A DNA stretch of 64,000 nt from Carposina sasakii (Eukaryota > Arthropoda > Insecta > Lepidoptera > Carposinidae), in NCBI GenBank assembly GCA_014607495.2, contig CP053152.1:9841899-9905898 (forward strand), in the 5' to 3' direction. Below the pieces are notes generated by a model. The model saw only the letters and a program-made list of their open reading frames with translations, did not search any database and was not told the DNA's origin. Positions within the stretch are counted from its first letter, which is position 1, and every line of letters begins with the position of its first letter. The translations under genes were made by a program, and so were the position numbers. Positions 37,887 through 47,905 of this stretch are shown piece by piece.

Positions 37887-38099
37887 TTACTGTCATCGTC
37901 AGTCAGCAAAAGCAATAAATAAATCAACTGAGTTTTTCGCGCTTTTGTCTATATTGTAAATCTATTTGATGAAAAATCCTTAATCGTGGAGTTATCTCTA
38001 CCTATATTTAGTTAAATAAGGTAAGATTTTATGTACTGCTTCATTAAATTTCAGATTTTTCTGTGTTATTCCTTCACTAAACTGTCTTAACTTTTTCAG

Positions 38100-38111
38100 T
38101 TTTGGCGGGAA
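38100..38111 (+). promoter_or_regulatory. E2F-type site upstream of POLD1
   Basis: TTTTGGCGGGAA fits the E2F consensus TTTSSCGS. It sits 36 bp before the POLD1 start codon, so in the core promoter or 5' UTR. E2F control of replication genes at the G1/S transition is well established in animals; that it acts here is inferred from sequence and position. Confidence 0.6.
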
Positions 38112-38146
38112 CATAATTACGGATTTTTACGATAACTATTGACAAT

Positions 38147-41100
38147 ATGGAAAAACGTAAACAATTTTCCAAAATGCCACCGCCAAAGAGGTTTAAGTCT
38201 TTAGATGATGACGAAGACAATGAAACTCCATGTAGTTTTGAGGAGCATCTAGCCTGTTTAGACAATGGTGATTTTGTCACTCCACTGGTGTATGTGCAGG
38301 GCCCAGAAAATCAAATCACTAATACAAAGTGGTCACGACCTCCTGTTCCGACTATGGATCCGAACAAAGACAAGCTATTATTCCAACAATTAGATATAGA
38401 CCATTATAATGGGCAACCAATGCAAGGCATGCCTGGATCTCAGTTAGGACCTGTTCCTATAATGAGGATGTACGGTGTAACTATGAATGGGAATTCTGTA
38501 TGCTGTCATGTTCATGGATTTACACCCTATTTTTATGTAACTGTTCCATCACTATTCTCAGAATCGGCATGTAATGATTTGAAAAAGAACTTGAATATGG
38601 CAATACTGGAAGATCTTCGTTCTAATAAAGATAGTATAAGAGAAGCAGTTTTAGAAGTTTCTTTAGTGAAAGCTAAGTCTATGATGTACTATGAAGGAGA
38701 TGATGATATCACTTTTGTAAAAATTTATGTTGCATTACCTAAGCTTATTGCAGCAGGGAAACGTCTTATTGACAGACAACCAACATCATTTAATCTAGCA
38801 GATCCCATGTTTTTTGAAACAAATATTGATTTTGATATCCGTTTCATGGTAGACACTTCTGTGGTGGGCTGTAGCTGGATTGAATTGCCAACGGGCAAAT
38901 GGTCAATGAGATCTAAACAATCTAAAGTGGGACCTGTTTCAAGATGTCAAATAGAAGTTGATGTTGCATGGAATGTTTTCATTGCACATCAGCCTGAAGG
39001 AGAGTGGTCCAAAGTAGCACCTTTCAGAATATTAAGCTTTGACATAGAATGTGCTGGCAGAAAGGGAGTTTTCCCAGAACCAAATCATGATCCAGTGATA
39101 CAAATAGCATCTATGGTCATCAGACAAGGAGATACAGAACCATACATAAGAAATGTTTTCACATTAAACACTTGTGCTCCAATAGTTGGTTCACAAGTTC
39201 TTAGTTTTCAATCAGAATCAGAAATGTTGTCAAAATGGTCCGATTTCTTTCGTGAATTAGATCCAGATATTATCACTGGTTACAATATTAGCAATTTCGA
39301 TTGGCCTTATCTTATAAATAGAGCTAAGCATTTGAAAGTAAACAATTTTGATTATTTGGGAAGAATAAAGGATATAAAATCTGTTATTAAGGATTCCATA
39401 TTACAATCTAAGCAAATGGGACGTAGAGAAAACAAAGTTATTAATTTTGAAGGAAGGGTACCATTTGATTTATTGCTAGTGCTTGTTAGGGATTACAAAC
39501 TTAGGTCATATACTTTAAATTCTGTCAGTTACCACTTTCTCCAAGAGCAAAAAGAAGATGTCCATCATAGCATTATTTCAGATCTACAGAATGAAAGTGA
39601 ACAAACTCGAAGGAGGTTAGCTATGTACTGCTTGAAAGATGCTTATTTGCCTTTAAAACTATTAAACAAACTTATGTGTATTGTTAACTACATGGAAATG
39701 GCCAGAGTAACTGGAGTCCCATTGCTTTGCTTGCTAACAAGAGGTCAACAGATTAAAGTTGTAAGTCAACTACTCAGGAAAGCTAAAGATGCTGGGTATT
39801 TAATGCCAGCATATCATGGGCAAGGCTCAGATGATCAATTTGAAGGTGCTACCGTTATTGAGCCTAAGAAAGGGTATTATGCAGATCCAATATCAACATT
39901 AGATTTTGCATCACTTTACCCTAGTATAATGATGGCACACAATTTATGTTATACTACATTAGTTCAACCTACAAAGCAAAAGTCTTTAAATTTGGATTCA
40001 AAACATTTTACTGTTACTCCTTCTAATAATGTGTTTGTAAAATCCAATGTGAGAAAGGGTTTACTTCCTGAAATATTAGAATCACTCCTATCTGCTAGAA
40101 AGAAAGCTAAAGCAGACTTAAAGGAGGAAAAGGACCCTTTCAAAAGGTCAGTTCTAGATGGGAGACAATTGGCACTTAAAATTAGTGCTAATTCTGTGTA
40201 TGGCTTCACAGGAGCTCAAGTAGGTAAACTACCTTGTCTTGAAATATCAGGTAGTGTTACAGCATATGGTCGTACTATGATTGAATTTACTAAATCTGAA
40301 GTTGAAAAAAAATATACTCAAGCTAATGGTTATAAGGAAAATGCTGTTGTGATATATGGAGACACAGACTCTGTAATGGTAAAATTTGGAGTGAAAACAC
40401 TAGAAGAAAGTATGGAGTTAGGACAAGAAGCTGCTAAATTTGTGACAGAAAAATTTGTTAAACCCATCAAACTTGAATTTGAAAAAGTTTATTATCCCTA
40501 CCTATTGATCAACAAAAAAAGATATGCAGGTTTATACTTCACTAGGCCAGACAAATATGATAAGATGGATTGTAAAGGAATTGAAACTGTGAGACGTGAT
40601 AACTGTCCACTTGTATCTAATATGATGAGTACTTGCTTGCAAAAATTACTTATCGACAGGGATCCTGATGGAGCTGTGAAATATGCAAAACAAATCATAT
40701 CAGATTTATTATGCAACCGCATAGATATATCCCAGTTGGTAATCACAAAAGAACTCACTAAAAATGATTATGCAGCTAAACAGGCTCATGTTGAACTGGC
40801 AAATAAAATGAAAAAGAGAAATGCAGGAACTGCTCCAAAATTGGGTGATAGGGTTCCTTTTGTATTGTGTTGTGCTGCTAAGAACACACCTGCCTACATG
40901 AAAGCTGAAGACCCTATATATGTTTTAGAAAATAGTGTACCAATTGATTTTAACTATTACATGGAAAATCAACTTTCGAAACCACTTTTAAGAATATTTG
41001 AGCCCATACTTGGTGATAAAGCAGAATCATTACTTTTAAAGGGTGAACACACTAGAACGAAAGCTATGGTTACTTCTAAAGTTGGTGCATTAGCTGCATT

Positions 41101-41407
41101 TACAAAGAAAAAAGAAAAATGTATTGGTTGTAAGACTGTTATGCCAGATAATGCCAAAAAAGCATTATGCAATCATTGCTTAGACAAAGAGGGCCAGTTG
41201 TATATTACAGAGGTGTTTAAATTAAGACAACTTCAGGAGAAGTTTGCTCGACTTTGGACAGAGTGCCAAAGATGCCAGGGAAGTTTACATGAAGAAGTGT
41301 TATGTACAAATAGAGATTGTACAATCTTTTACATGAGGAAAAAAATGGGAATAGAATTGGACAGCCAGGAAAAGAATGTTTTACGATTTGGTGAACCAAT
41401 ATGGTAA
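38147..41407 (+). CDS. POLD1: DNA polymerase delta catalytic subunit (single exon)
   Basis: This is the 1086-residue catalytic subunit of DNA polymerase delta, which synthesises the lagging strand and proofreads in the nucleus with PCNA. Human POLD1 has 1107 residues, so it is full length. Exonuclease motifs are complete: FDIE with D299 and E301, NFDWPYL with D385, and YCLKDAY with D498. Polymerase motifs are DFASLYPSIM (D586), KISANSVYGFTGA and YGDTDS (D739, D741). The C-terminus has the zinc module CysA (C992, C995, C1008, C1011) and CysB (C1040, C1043, C1053, C1058), which in the family binds an iron-sulfur cluster and the accessory subunits. The N-terminal KRKQFSKMPPPKRFK is basic and nuclear-signal-like. 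The start at 38147 has a good context (ACAATATGG) and is the first ATG after the E2F-type site. There are no introns and no defects. It converges on PLEKHA3. Confidence 0.98.
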   Translation: MEKRKQFSKMPPPKRFKSLDDDEDNETPCSFEEHLACLDNGDFVTPLVYVQGPENQITNTKWSRPPVPTMDPNKDKLLFQQLDIDHYNGQPMQGMPGSQLGPVPIMRMYGVTMNGNSVCCHVHGFTPYFYVTVPSLFSESACNDLKKNLNMAILEDLRSNKDSIREAVLEVSLVKAKSMMYYEGDDDITFVKIYVALPKLIAAGKRLIDRQPTSFNLADPMFFETNIDFDIRFMVDTSVVGCSWIELPTGKWSMRSKQSKVGPVSRCQIEVDVAWNVFIAHQPEGEWSKVAPFRILSFDIECAGRKGVFPEPNHDPVIQIASMVIRQGDTEPYIRNVFTLNTCAPIVGSQVLSFQSESEMLSKWSDFFRELDPDIITGYNISNFDWPYLINRAKHLKVNNFDYLGRIKDIKSVIKDSILQSKQMGRRENKVINFEGRVPFDLLLVLVRDYKLRSYTLNSVSYHFLQEQKEDVHHSIISDLQNESEQTRRRLAMYCLKDAYLPLKLLNKLMCIVNYMEMARVTGVPLLCLLTRGQQIKVVSQLLRKAKDAGYLMPAYHGQGSDDQFEGATVIEPKKGYYADPISTLDFASLYPSIMMAHNLCYTTLVQPTKQKSLNLDSKHFTVTPSNNVFVKSNVRKGLLPEILESLLSARKKAKADLKEEKDPFKRSVLDGRQLALKISANSVYGFTGAQVGKLPCLEISGSVTAYGRTMIEFTKSEVEKKYTQANGYKENAVVIYGDTDSVMVKFGVKTLEESMELGQEAAKFVTEKFVKPIKLEFEKVYYPYLLINKKRYAGLYFTRPDKYDKMDCKGIETVRRDNCPLVSNMMSTCLQKLLIDRDPDGAVKYAKQIISDLLCNRIDISQLVITKELTKNDYAAKQAHVELANKMKKRNAGTAPKLGDRVPFVLCCAAKNTPAYMKAEDPIYVLENSVPIDFNYYMENQLSKPLLRIFEPILGDKAESLLLKGEHTRTKAMVTSKVGALAAFTKKKEKCIGCKTVMPDNAKKALCNHCLDKEGQLYITEVFKLRQLQEKFARLWTECQRCQGSLHEEVLCTNRDCTIFYMRKKMGIELDSQEKNVLRFGEPIW

Positions 41408-41466
41408 TACTTCTTAAAACCCAATTTCCTTTACAATTTCATATTAAAACACTGTACTTATTATGT

Positions 41467-41472
41467 AATAAA
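41467..41472 (+). terminator. Poly(A) signal of POLD1
   Basis: AATAAA 60 bp past the stop codon, inside an A-run. It is the first canonical hexamer downstream of the gene. Confidence 0.55.
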
Positions 41473-41931
41473 AAAAAAATTGTAAGTGATGTTTTTTATT
41501 ACATATTTTCTATACATTAAAATTGAATAATATTTACTTTCACAACAAACTTTACATTTAAACAAGTGTAGAGGTCATAACTACATAAGTACATATTATA
41601 TGTACATAGTATGCATGCTGAGTTAGGTAAGTGGCAAATAATCTTGAGAATAAAATCACTTTAAAAAATTATACTTATCTTAGCATTTGTACATGTAAAA
41701 ATATTTAATGAAAAAAAATTTTTGACTTATTTTTTAAAATTTTGAAAGTATAGAAGCACATTACTATGGGAACCTGAAATTTATTCAAGGCTAAAAATTG
41801 CACATGTTACAATAATAATTAGTGTTAATTGAATAATTATTATTCAGAGTAATTCTTATTTAAATTGCCAACATATGTAGGTGAACTACTATAAATTAAG
41901 TTAGAACAATTTTTCCCACATCTAATTTAAC
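41473..41931. other. Spacer between convergent genes
   Basis: AT-rich 3' flanks of POLD1 and PLEKHA3, with nothing else recognised. Confidence 0.6.
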
Positions 41932-41937
41932 TTTATT
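41932..41937 (-). terminator. Candidate poly(A) signal of PLEKHA3-like gene
   Basis: AATAAA on the minus strand, 94 bp beyond the stop codon. More AT-rich candidates lie nearby, so the true site is uncertain. Confidence 0.4.
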
Positions 41938-42030
41938 CTTTATTATAATAGTAATTATTATGTACAAGATAAACAATATTTTTTGTATTAGAGATGCAAA
42001 TAAGAACTATAGTAATATTGTCCCTTATTT

Positions 42031-43234
42031 TCATCTATTTTCTTGAGATAAGGACCTGCTTATACTTGACCTGGGTGTTTTAATTGGAGGTATTGGTATA
42101 GGTATGTCAAAATTAGAGTTCAAAGCAGGTCCAGCCGAATGTTTCATAATGTCTTCAAGAGTTCTAATAAATGTATCACAAGTTGCAGTCAATAGGCTTG
42201 AAGCATCATCTATTTTCTGCAATAAAAATACAAAAATTTTATACAATATTTTTGTGAGTAGCTACATTTATGTAAATCAGATGTAAATAAACATTATGAC
42301 CAAATACAAACCTCAATTTCTGGTCCATTATCTGTATTAACAGCACTTTTAATTGCATGCACTTGCTGCATCATTAAATCACAATACAGCCTTAATTCTG
42401 ATTTTTTGTGAATTATTGAGTTTGGGTCTTCAATACCTGCAAAAGCAGCAGTAAGTATACAAGTATTTATACTTGACACTTTAAAAAAATAAAAATGCAA
42501 ATAAATATCATTGCCACTAGTATGTTACATACAAAAGAAATATATGCATTTCTCAATACATTTATATTCTATTTTTGTACATGTGTGTAAAATGTTTACA
42601 CAAAAGAATAAAAACTTTGATATCAAGATCAAAAATATTCTACTGCCTGCTATAGTGTACTCCTTACCTTTTGAATCAGACTTGTAGTCAACACAAGCTT
42701 TAGCACTTCCTAAAGCAACAAGCCATTTTTGACGATCCTGTGGTGATGGTGCTCTTAGATACATATGTTGTTGGCCAGGAATAACCAAATCAAGACGTGT
42801 ATTATCTATACTATTAACTGAAAATGAAAAGATGGTCAGTAGCATGAACACTATAATATAAATATCACAGAGGCACACTCACTGAAAAAAATATTTGGAC
42901 GTTTGAATGCACAGCGGTAATAATAATATTGAACACGTAATGTAGGTACAATAGTAATATAGAACGAAAGGTGCAGTTTCCATCTGTACTTACCGTTAAT
43001 TTGACAAACTGACACTTTCACTGAGCCTTTACAACCTTGATTAACCTCATCTTGAGATTTATAGTAAGATAAAATGCCATTTTCTAGTATAAACCATCTA
43101 GTCTGCCAACCTGAAACGTATAAATGAAAGTAAAATATTAAATTAAAACAATATAAACTTGTACTGTGATGATAATCAAGGTAATAACATTTACCATTCC
43201 AATAATTAGTCCACTTCCATAAAACACCTTCCAT
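42031..43234 (-). CDS. PLEKHA3: PH-domain PI4P-binding protein, FAPP1/PLEKHA3-like (five exons)
   Basis: Exons on the minus strand are 43234-43195, 43110-42994, 42817-42668, 42436-42312 and 42216-42031. All introns are GT-AG, and the spliced frame gives 205 residues. Residues 1-93 are a PH domain opening [20 protein letters not shown], very close to FAPP proteins, which bind PI4P and Arf1 at the trans-Golgi. K7 and R18, positions that contact PI4P in FAPP1, are present. After it come [17 protein letters not shown] and [19 protein letters not shown], the helical segments following the PH domain in PLEKHA3/8, and a Ser-rich end. It lacks the glycolipid-transfer domain of PLEKHA8 and is shorter than human PLEKHA3 (about 300). 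The first three introns are all phase 1. A retroposon copy begins 92 bp upstream. Ortholog call is by sequence resemblance. Confidence 0.9.
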
Positions 43235-43325
43235 AGCTGTTCTACCTAGTAAACTTTAAATTGATATGGATTTTTGTTAAATAAAGGAATTTGATGATAA
43301 AATTTAACAACATTGGCCAGAATTT

Positions 43326-43707
43326 GTTTTTTTTATCCCAAACAAAGGCTAGGGGAACTAAGCCCATGCAGCCATTGTCTTTAGTAAATGATTTCTGAAT
43401 TTATGATGGATGATATTTATGATGATGAATGGAAACGTCGGGAAAATCCTCAAGAATGGATGTAAAATTAGTAAAGATCTAAAAGAATTGCACAAACAAC
43501 TTACATGAGCCCATGAAGCGATCGTATTCTGACTAAAGTTTTACTAAGCTTACCTGCATATAAAACCATGCACACGCACTAGATTCACATCACAAGTAAA
43601 CAAAATATAACTTACCTACCTATCAGAAAACATTCCTTTACGGACACATGCAAGCCATTTACAAATAAATTTTGATTTTCTTCCCTTCCAGCTTTTCTCG
43701 CCGAATC
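43326..43707 (-). mobile_element. Promoter-associated retroposon, copy C4 (upstream of PLEKHA3-like gene)
   Basis: A minus-oriented, mutated copy: its T-rich (A-tail) end at 43326 faces the gene start 92 bp away, and its 5' end near 43707 has the E2F-like core changed to GGCGAGAAA. It is older than C1-C3. Confidence 0.85.
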
Positions 43708-43735
43708 CCCAGAATTTGACTTAAGAATTTATGAT

Positions 43736-44040
43736 ATTTTTTTTGTTTAGTTTATCCTGAAGGAAAGGCAAGGGGAACTAAGCCCATATAGCCATTGTCT
43801 TTAGTAAATAATTTCTGAATTTATGATGGATGATAATGAATGGAAACGTCGGGAAAATCCTCAAGAACAAGTGAAAATTAGTCGAAATTAAAAATAATTG
43901 CAGAAACAACTTACATGGGCCCATGAAGAGATCGTATTCCGGCTAAAGTTTTACTCAGCTTACCTGCGTATAAAACCATGCACACGCACTAGATTCACAT
44001 CACAAGTAATCAAAATATAACTCATCTACCAGAAAACATG
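43736..44040 (-). mobile_element. Promoter-associated retroposon, copy C5 (5'-truncated)
   Basis: Minus-oriented, head-to-tail with C4. Its A-tail end is at 43736, and it stops at the CAGAAAACAT point, about 90 bp short of the family 5' end. Confidence 0.85.
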
Positions 44041-44904
44041 GAAAATATTTTTACATTTTTTTTTATTTTGGCTAATTTTAACTCACATCATAAAACAATA
44101 CGATCAGTATCATCCATCATAAATTTAAAAATCGTTTTACTAAAGACAACGACTGTACAGCTTGGCAAAAAAGAGTTTCACGTGGTGACAGGTGGTACTA
44201 AATATTTTGCTTAATGGAACACCACTTCTCTGTCGAATAGGACAATTGTTTCGCTTGTGTCATAAGCTAGCCACAATATTGTAACTATTTCACCTGTCTA
44301 AGATGTTGAGTTGCATCTTTACCAGCGCATATCGCCAATAGAGGAATCCGAACGCTACTAATCGTTGCCGATATGACTGGAGTTACCAGTCATGGACATT
44401 CTATTTTCTCTATGGTTTTGTGTTCGTGAGGTTGGACCAGGGATTTGGTATCTCCTCTTATGATGGATTCCAAGCTCTGAACAAGAAATTGAAACATGAA
44501 AAAAAGACTAACCCATGTACCTCGTAATTATTTTTAGCGAAATAAACGCGATTTATAACTGCGTAAGTGATTTTGTTTATAAACGAAAGTTTTTTTTCCC
44601 ACTCGTCCCCACTGGAATTAACGACTTAATCCTTCTGATAACCATTTAAACTATTGGAAAAATCGGCCCTTTTTTATGGCTTCACGCGGTTTGCGTACTG
44701 CCAATGACGATATAAAACGGGGAAACAATATTTGAATAAGAAACTAAACGAGAGCGAGGAATTTGGATAAGGAATGGAATAGGATAAGTAAATTATAATG
44801 TACAAAATAAAAGGCTGAAGGTACCAATAAATAAAGAAAAAAGACACAAATTAGATATTACATACTTAGGTACACATACTCAATAAATATATACTTATAA
44901 TATG
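44041..44904. other. Intergenic, nothing recognised
   Basis: No gene or known repeat. It may include 5' regulatory sequence of the PLEKHA3-like gene and the 3' end of the adjoining LINE. Confidence 0.45.
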
Positions 44905-45491
44905 TACAATTATATTTTAACATTATTTACAATAATAAATTTCGCAAGGACACTATATATAGATATATCATGAAGGAGTGAGGACATGTTGATTGGAAAA
45001 GGCACTTTAAGACGACGAAGTTCTTCAATTAAAGTAAGACAATCATTCAGAAGACAAGAAAAGAAAATATGGTTGACATCTGCAAATTCCTCTCCACAAA
45101 GACATGAAGGAGAATTTAGAATCTTGAGCTTATAAAGATGAGCAGGGGAAGTGACATGTCCTAAACGCAAGCGAATCAGTACAGACGTAGCCAGTGTTGC
45201 CAACCCCAGCACACGCTAAACTGTAGATATACTAAAAAAAAACTGTAGAAAACTGTAAATATCAAATTAATAAACAGTAAATCTACAGCTTAATATTTTT
45301 ACAATTTAATGATGGTAATAAATAGAATACATTTTAGAGAGGCAATTAAAAACAAGAAAATTCATGTGATTATCGAAGTTTTAATCAAATTTAATATCAA
45401 AATTCATAAAGATAGGGACCTACATTATGTCAAATAAAATTAGTAATGTTTACGAGCTAATATTGCAACACTTCAGGAAATCAAGTACATA

Positions 45492-45667
45492 TGGATTCGA
45501 CGGGAAAAGCTGGAAGGTTCCCATACTACTCTTTGGGTGCAGGATTTTCCCGGCGTTTCCATTCATCATCATTATTATCATCCATCATGAATGAGTTGGG
45601 ATGATTCATGAGGAGTATGGGCTTAGTTCCCCTTGCCTTTCCTTCGGGATAAACTAAACAAAAAAAA
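45492..45667 (+). mobile_element. Promoter-family retroposon, copy C6 (internally deleted)
   Basis: It has the family 5' end (GATTCGACGGGAAAAGCTGG) and 3' end (CGGGATAAACTAAACAAAAA), with roughly 230 bp missing from the middle. It lies in the hAT element and is the only copy not next to a gene start. Confidence 0.8.
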
Positions 45668-45763
45668 TTAAAAATCAAGTTAATATACAAAGAATATACT
45701 ACATATATCTCGATTGTCAAAGCATCCGCGGGGATTCCCCAGTAAGAATAAAAAAAAAATTAA

Positions 45764-46275
45764 CCGACTTCAAACTTTAACTAAAAAGCAATAAATAACG
45801 TAACTAATTTATCTACTTAATACATATTAAATATCTCAAATTATTTAAATATTTACAACTTAATACCTAATACTTTAACAAAGTCATCTTTAACTATTTA
45901 AATATTTATAATTATCACTTATTTTTTGGAGTCGGTGCCAGCCTAGGTAACGTAGTGTTGATGGACGCGCGCGGCTGGCAAAGCCACACACACGGCAAAA
46001 TACAATACGGTGTAGTAGTCAGCGGTAATGCAATTTCCTATTCTTGGTTTTACTATTTAGTGTGGGTCAGTTTTCTTAATTACATTGATTTGTTTGGCTG
46101 GCACCGACTCCAAAAAATATGTGATAATTATAAATATTTAAATAGTTAAAGATGACTTTGTTAAAGTATTAGGTATTAAGTTGTAAATATTTAAATAATT
46201 TGAGATATTTAATATGTATTAAGTAGATAAATTAGTTACGTTATTTATTGCTTTTTAGTTAAAGTTTGAAGTCGG
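45764..46275. mobile_element. Foldback MITE with TTAA duplication
   Basis: Arms of about 185 bp are nearly perfect inverted repeats, from CCGACTTCAAACTTTAAC at the left to GTTAAAGTTTGAAGTCGG at the right, with a loop at about 45955-46091. TTAA directly flanks both ends (45760-45763 and 46276-46279), the duplication used by piggyBac-type transposases. The 64-codon open frame in the loop is not supported as a gene. Confidence 0.85.
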
Positions 46276-46364
46276 TTAATTTTTTTTTAAAAAAGTCAGT
46301 TTATTTCTCGATTTTTAGTTGTGTTAATGCGTTGTGGACTTAAATAGATGCTAGTTTATACAGG

Positions 46365-46745
46365 CTGATTTTTGGTCGTCAACGTTCCCGAAAACTACGT
46401 AATCTCCTTATCATCACGATCATTTTTCTCCTTGGAAGCATACCTGGGAAGTGTCTGGTTTCCAAAATATTAGGGTCCAAAGTTGAGTAAATAGACTGCG
46501 TTTTTCTGCATGAATGCACATAGACGCGCGTAGCAAGATTTTTCACGATAAATAATTAATATCTGTCTATAAAAAAAACTAACATAAACACTGGACACTA
46601 TACATTTCGCCGATAAAGTACCTAATAAAAAAATTGTTTAAAAAAAATTTACATCGTTTCTCAGCATTTTTTTTTGCATAAATTTACTATATTTGATGTA
46701 TAGAGTACGTACCCTTAGTTAAGGGTGGCAACGAAAAAACACCAT
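46365..46745 (+). repeat. Dispersed repeat family R, copy 2
   Basis: Matches 49391-49665 in the same orientation and 14205-14575 in reverse, from GGCTGATTTTTGGTCGTCAA to GGGTGGCAACGAAAAAACAC. Confidence 0.85.
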
Positions 46746-46789
46746 GTATACCTAAGGTTTTCATCGTTACCATCTCAGGAGTAGTATCT

Positions 46790-47450
46790 ACCCGTATAAG
46801 TATCACGTTAGCCCTACATATACAGTTTCCATCGACCAATTGCAGTACTGTCCCCTAACTCCTAACCGTTAAGGAGTTCTGTAGCTTGACCATCAGCACA
46901 GCAGCATCAGATGTTGATTCAAGTATAACTCACAAGCAACAAGTTAGCCCTACATACTACTATATAGTTTCCATCGACCAATTGCAGTACTGTCTCCCAA
47001 CTCCTAACCGTTAAGGAGTTCTGTAGCTTCATCGTCAGAACAGCAGCATCAGATGTTGATTCAAGTAACACGTTAGCCCTACATACTACTAAATAGTTTC
47101 CATCGACCAATTGCTGTACTGTCTCCCAACTCCTAACCGTTAAGGAGTTCTGTAGCTTCATCATCAGCACAGCAGCATCAGATGTTGATTCAAGTAACAC
47201 GTTAGCCCTACATACTACTAAATAGTTTCCATCGACCAATTGCAGTACTGTCTCCCAACTCCTAACCGTTAAGGAGTTCTGTAGCTTCATCATCAGCACA
47301 GCAGCATCAGATGTTGATTCAAGTAACACGTTTGCCCTACATACTAATAAATAGTTTCCATCGACCAATTGCAGTACTGTATCCAAACTCCTAACCGTTA
47401 AGGAGTTCTGTAGCTTCATCATCAGCACAGCAGCATTAGATGTTGACACC
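46790..47450 (-). repeat. 129-bp minisatellite with an open 43-codon unit
   Basis: ATCGACCAATTGCAGTACTG-type starts lie at 46831, 46973, 47102, 47231 and 47360. The last four are exactly 129 bp apart; the first gap is 142. Because 129 is a multiple of three, the minus strand stays open for 195 codons (47506-46919) and repeats AAVLMMKLQNSLTVRSWETV. No known domain is recognised. It is more likely a non-coding repeat than a protein. Confidence 0.85.
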
Positions 47451-47519
47451 CTGAAGCATATACCTGAGTAAGACATGATTACGTAACAAAAGCACCATAC
47501 GAGCATACAATTTTCGGTG

Positions 47520-47716
47520 GTTGCCCTTGATTTCTCCTGGATCCCATCATCAGATCCTGACCTGGTGAAAATGGGACCACCTCAGAAGTGAACTCTATCC
47601 AACAAAAAAAAATTTTTTGAAATCCGTCTATAATTGACGGAAATATCGGTGAACATACATAAAAAAATATTATACATACAGACGAATTGAGAACCTCCTC
47701 CTTTTTTTGAAGTCGG
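47520..47716 (-). mobile_element. CCGACTTC-ended element fragment next to TTAA
   Basis: On the minus strand it starts at TTAA then CCGACTTCAAAAAAAGGAGG and GGTTCTCAATTCGTCTGTAT, a stretch very common in lepidopteran genomes. It shares its end sequence with the foldback at 45764-46275, so 45764-47716 may be one composite unit. Confidence 0.6.
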
Positions 47717-47774
47717 TTAAAAATAGAATGTCAGTAAAACAGACATCGACCGAAACAATCTACGACTATCCAAT

Positions 47775-47905
47775 ACCTCTTCTTCTTCAGCCTATTGCAG
47801 TCTACTGCTAGACGTAGGCCTCCCCCAGAGTACGCCACAAGGCTACAGACAGCCACAGGGGGGTTTTGCCCATAGTCACCACGCTGGGCAGGCGGGTTGG
47901 TGACC
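47775..47905 (+). repeat. Retroelement fragment (inverted partner at 58190-58312)
   Basis: CAGCCTATTGCAGTCTACTG and then AGGCCTCCCCCAG, TGCCCATAGTCACCACGCTG are found in reverse at 58190-58312. It is a common lepidopteran repeat of uncertain class. Confidence 0.6.

Noticed and set aside
39964..41399. Minus-strand open frames within POLD1
   Set aside because: Antisense shadows of a strongly supported gene.
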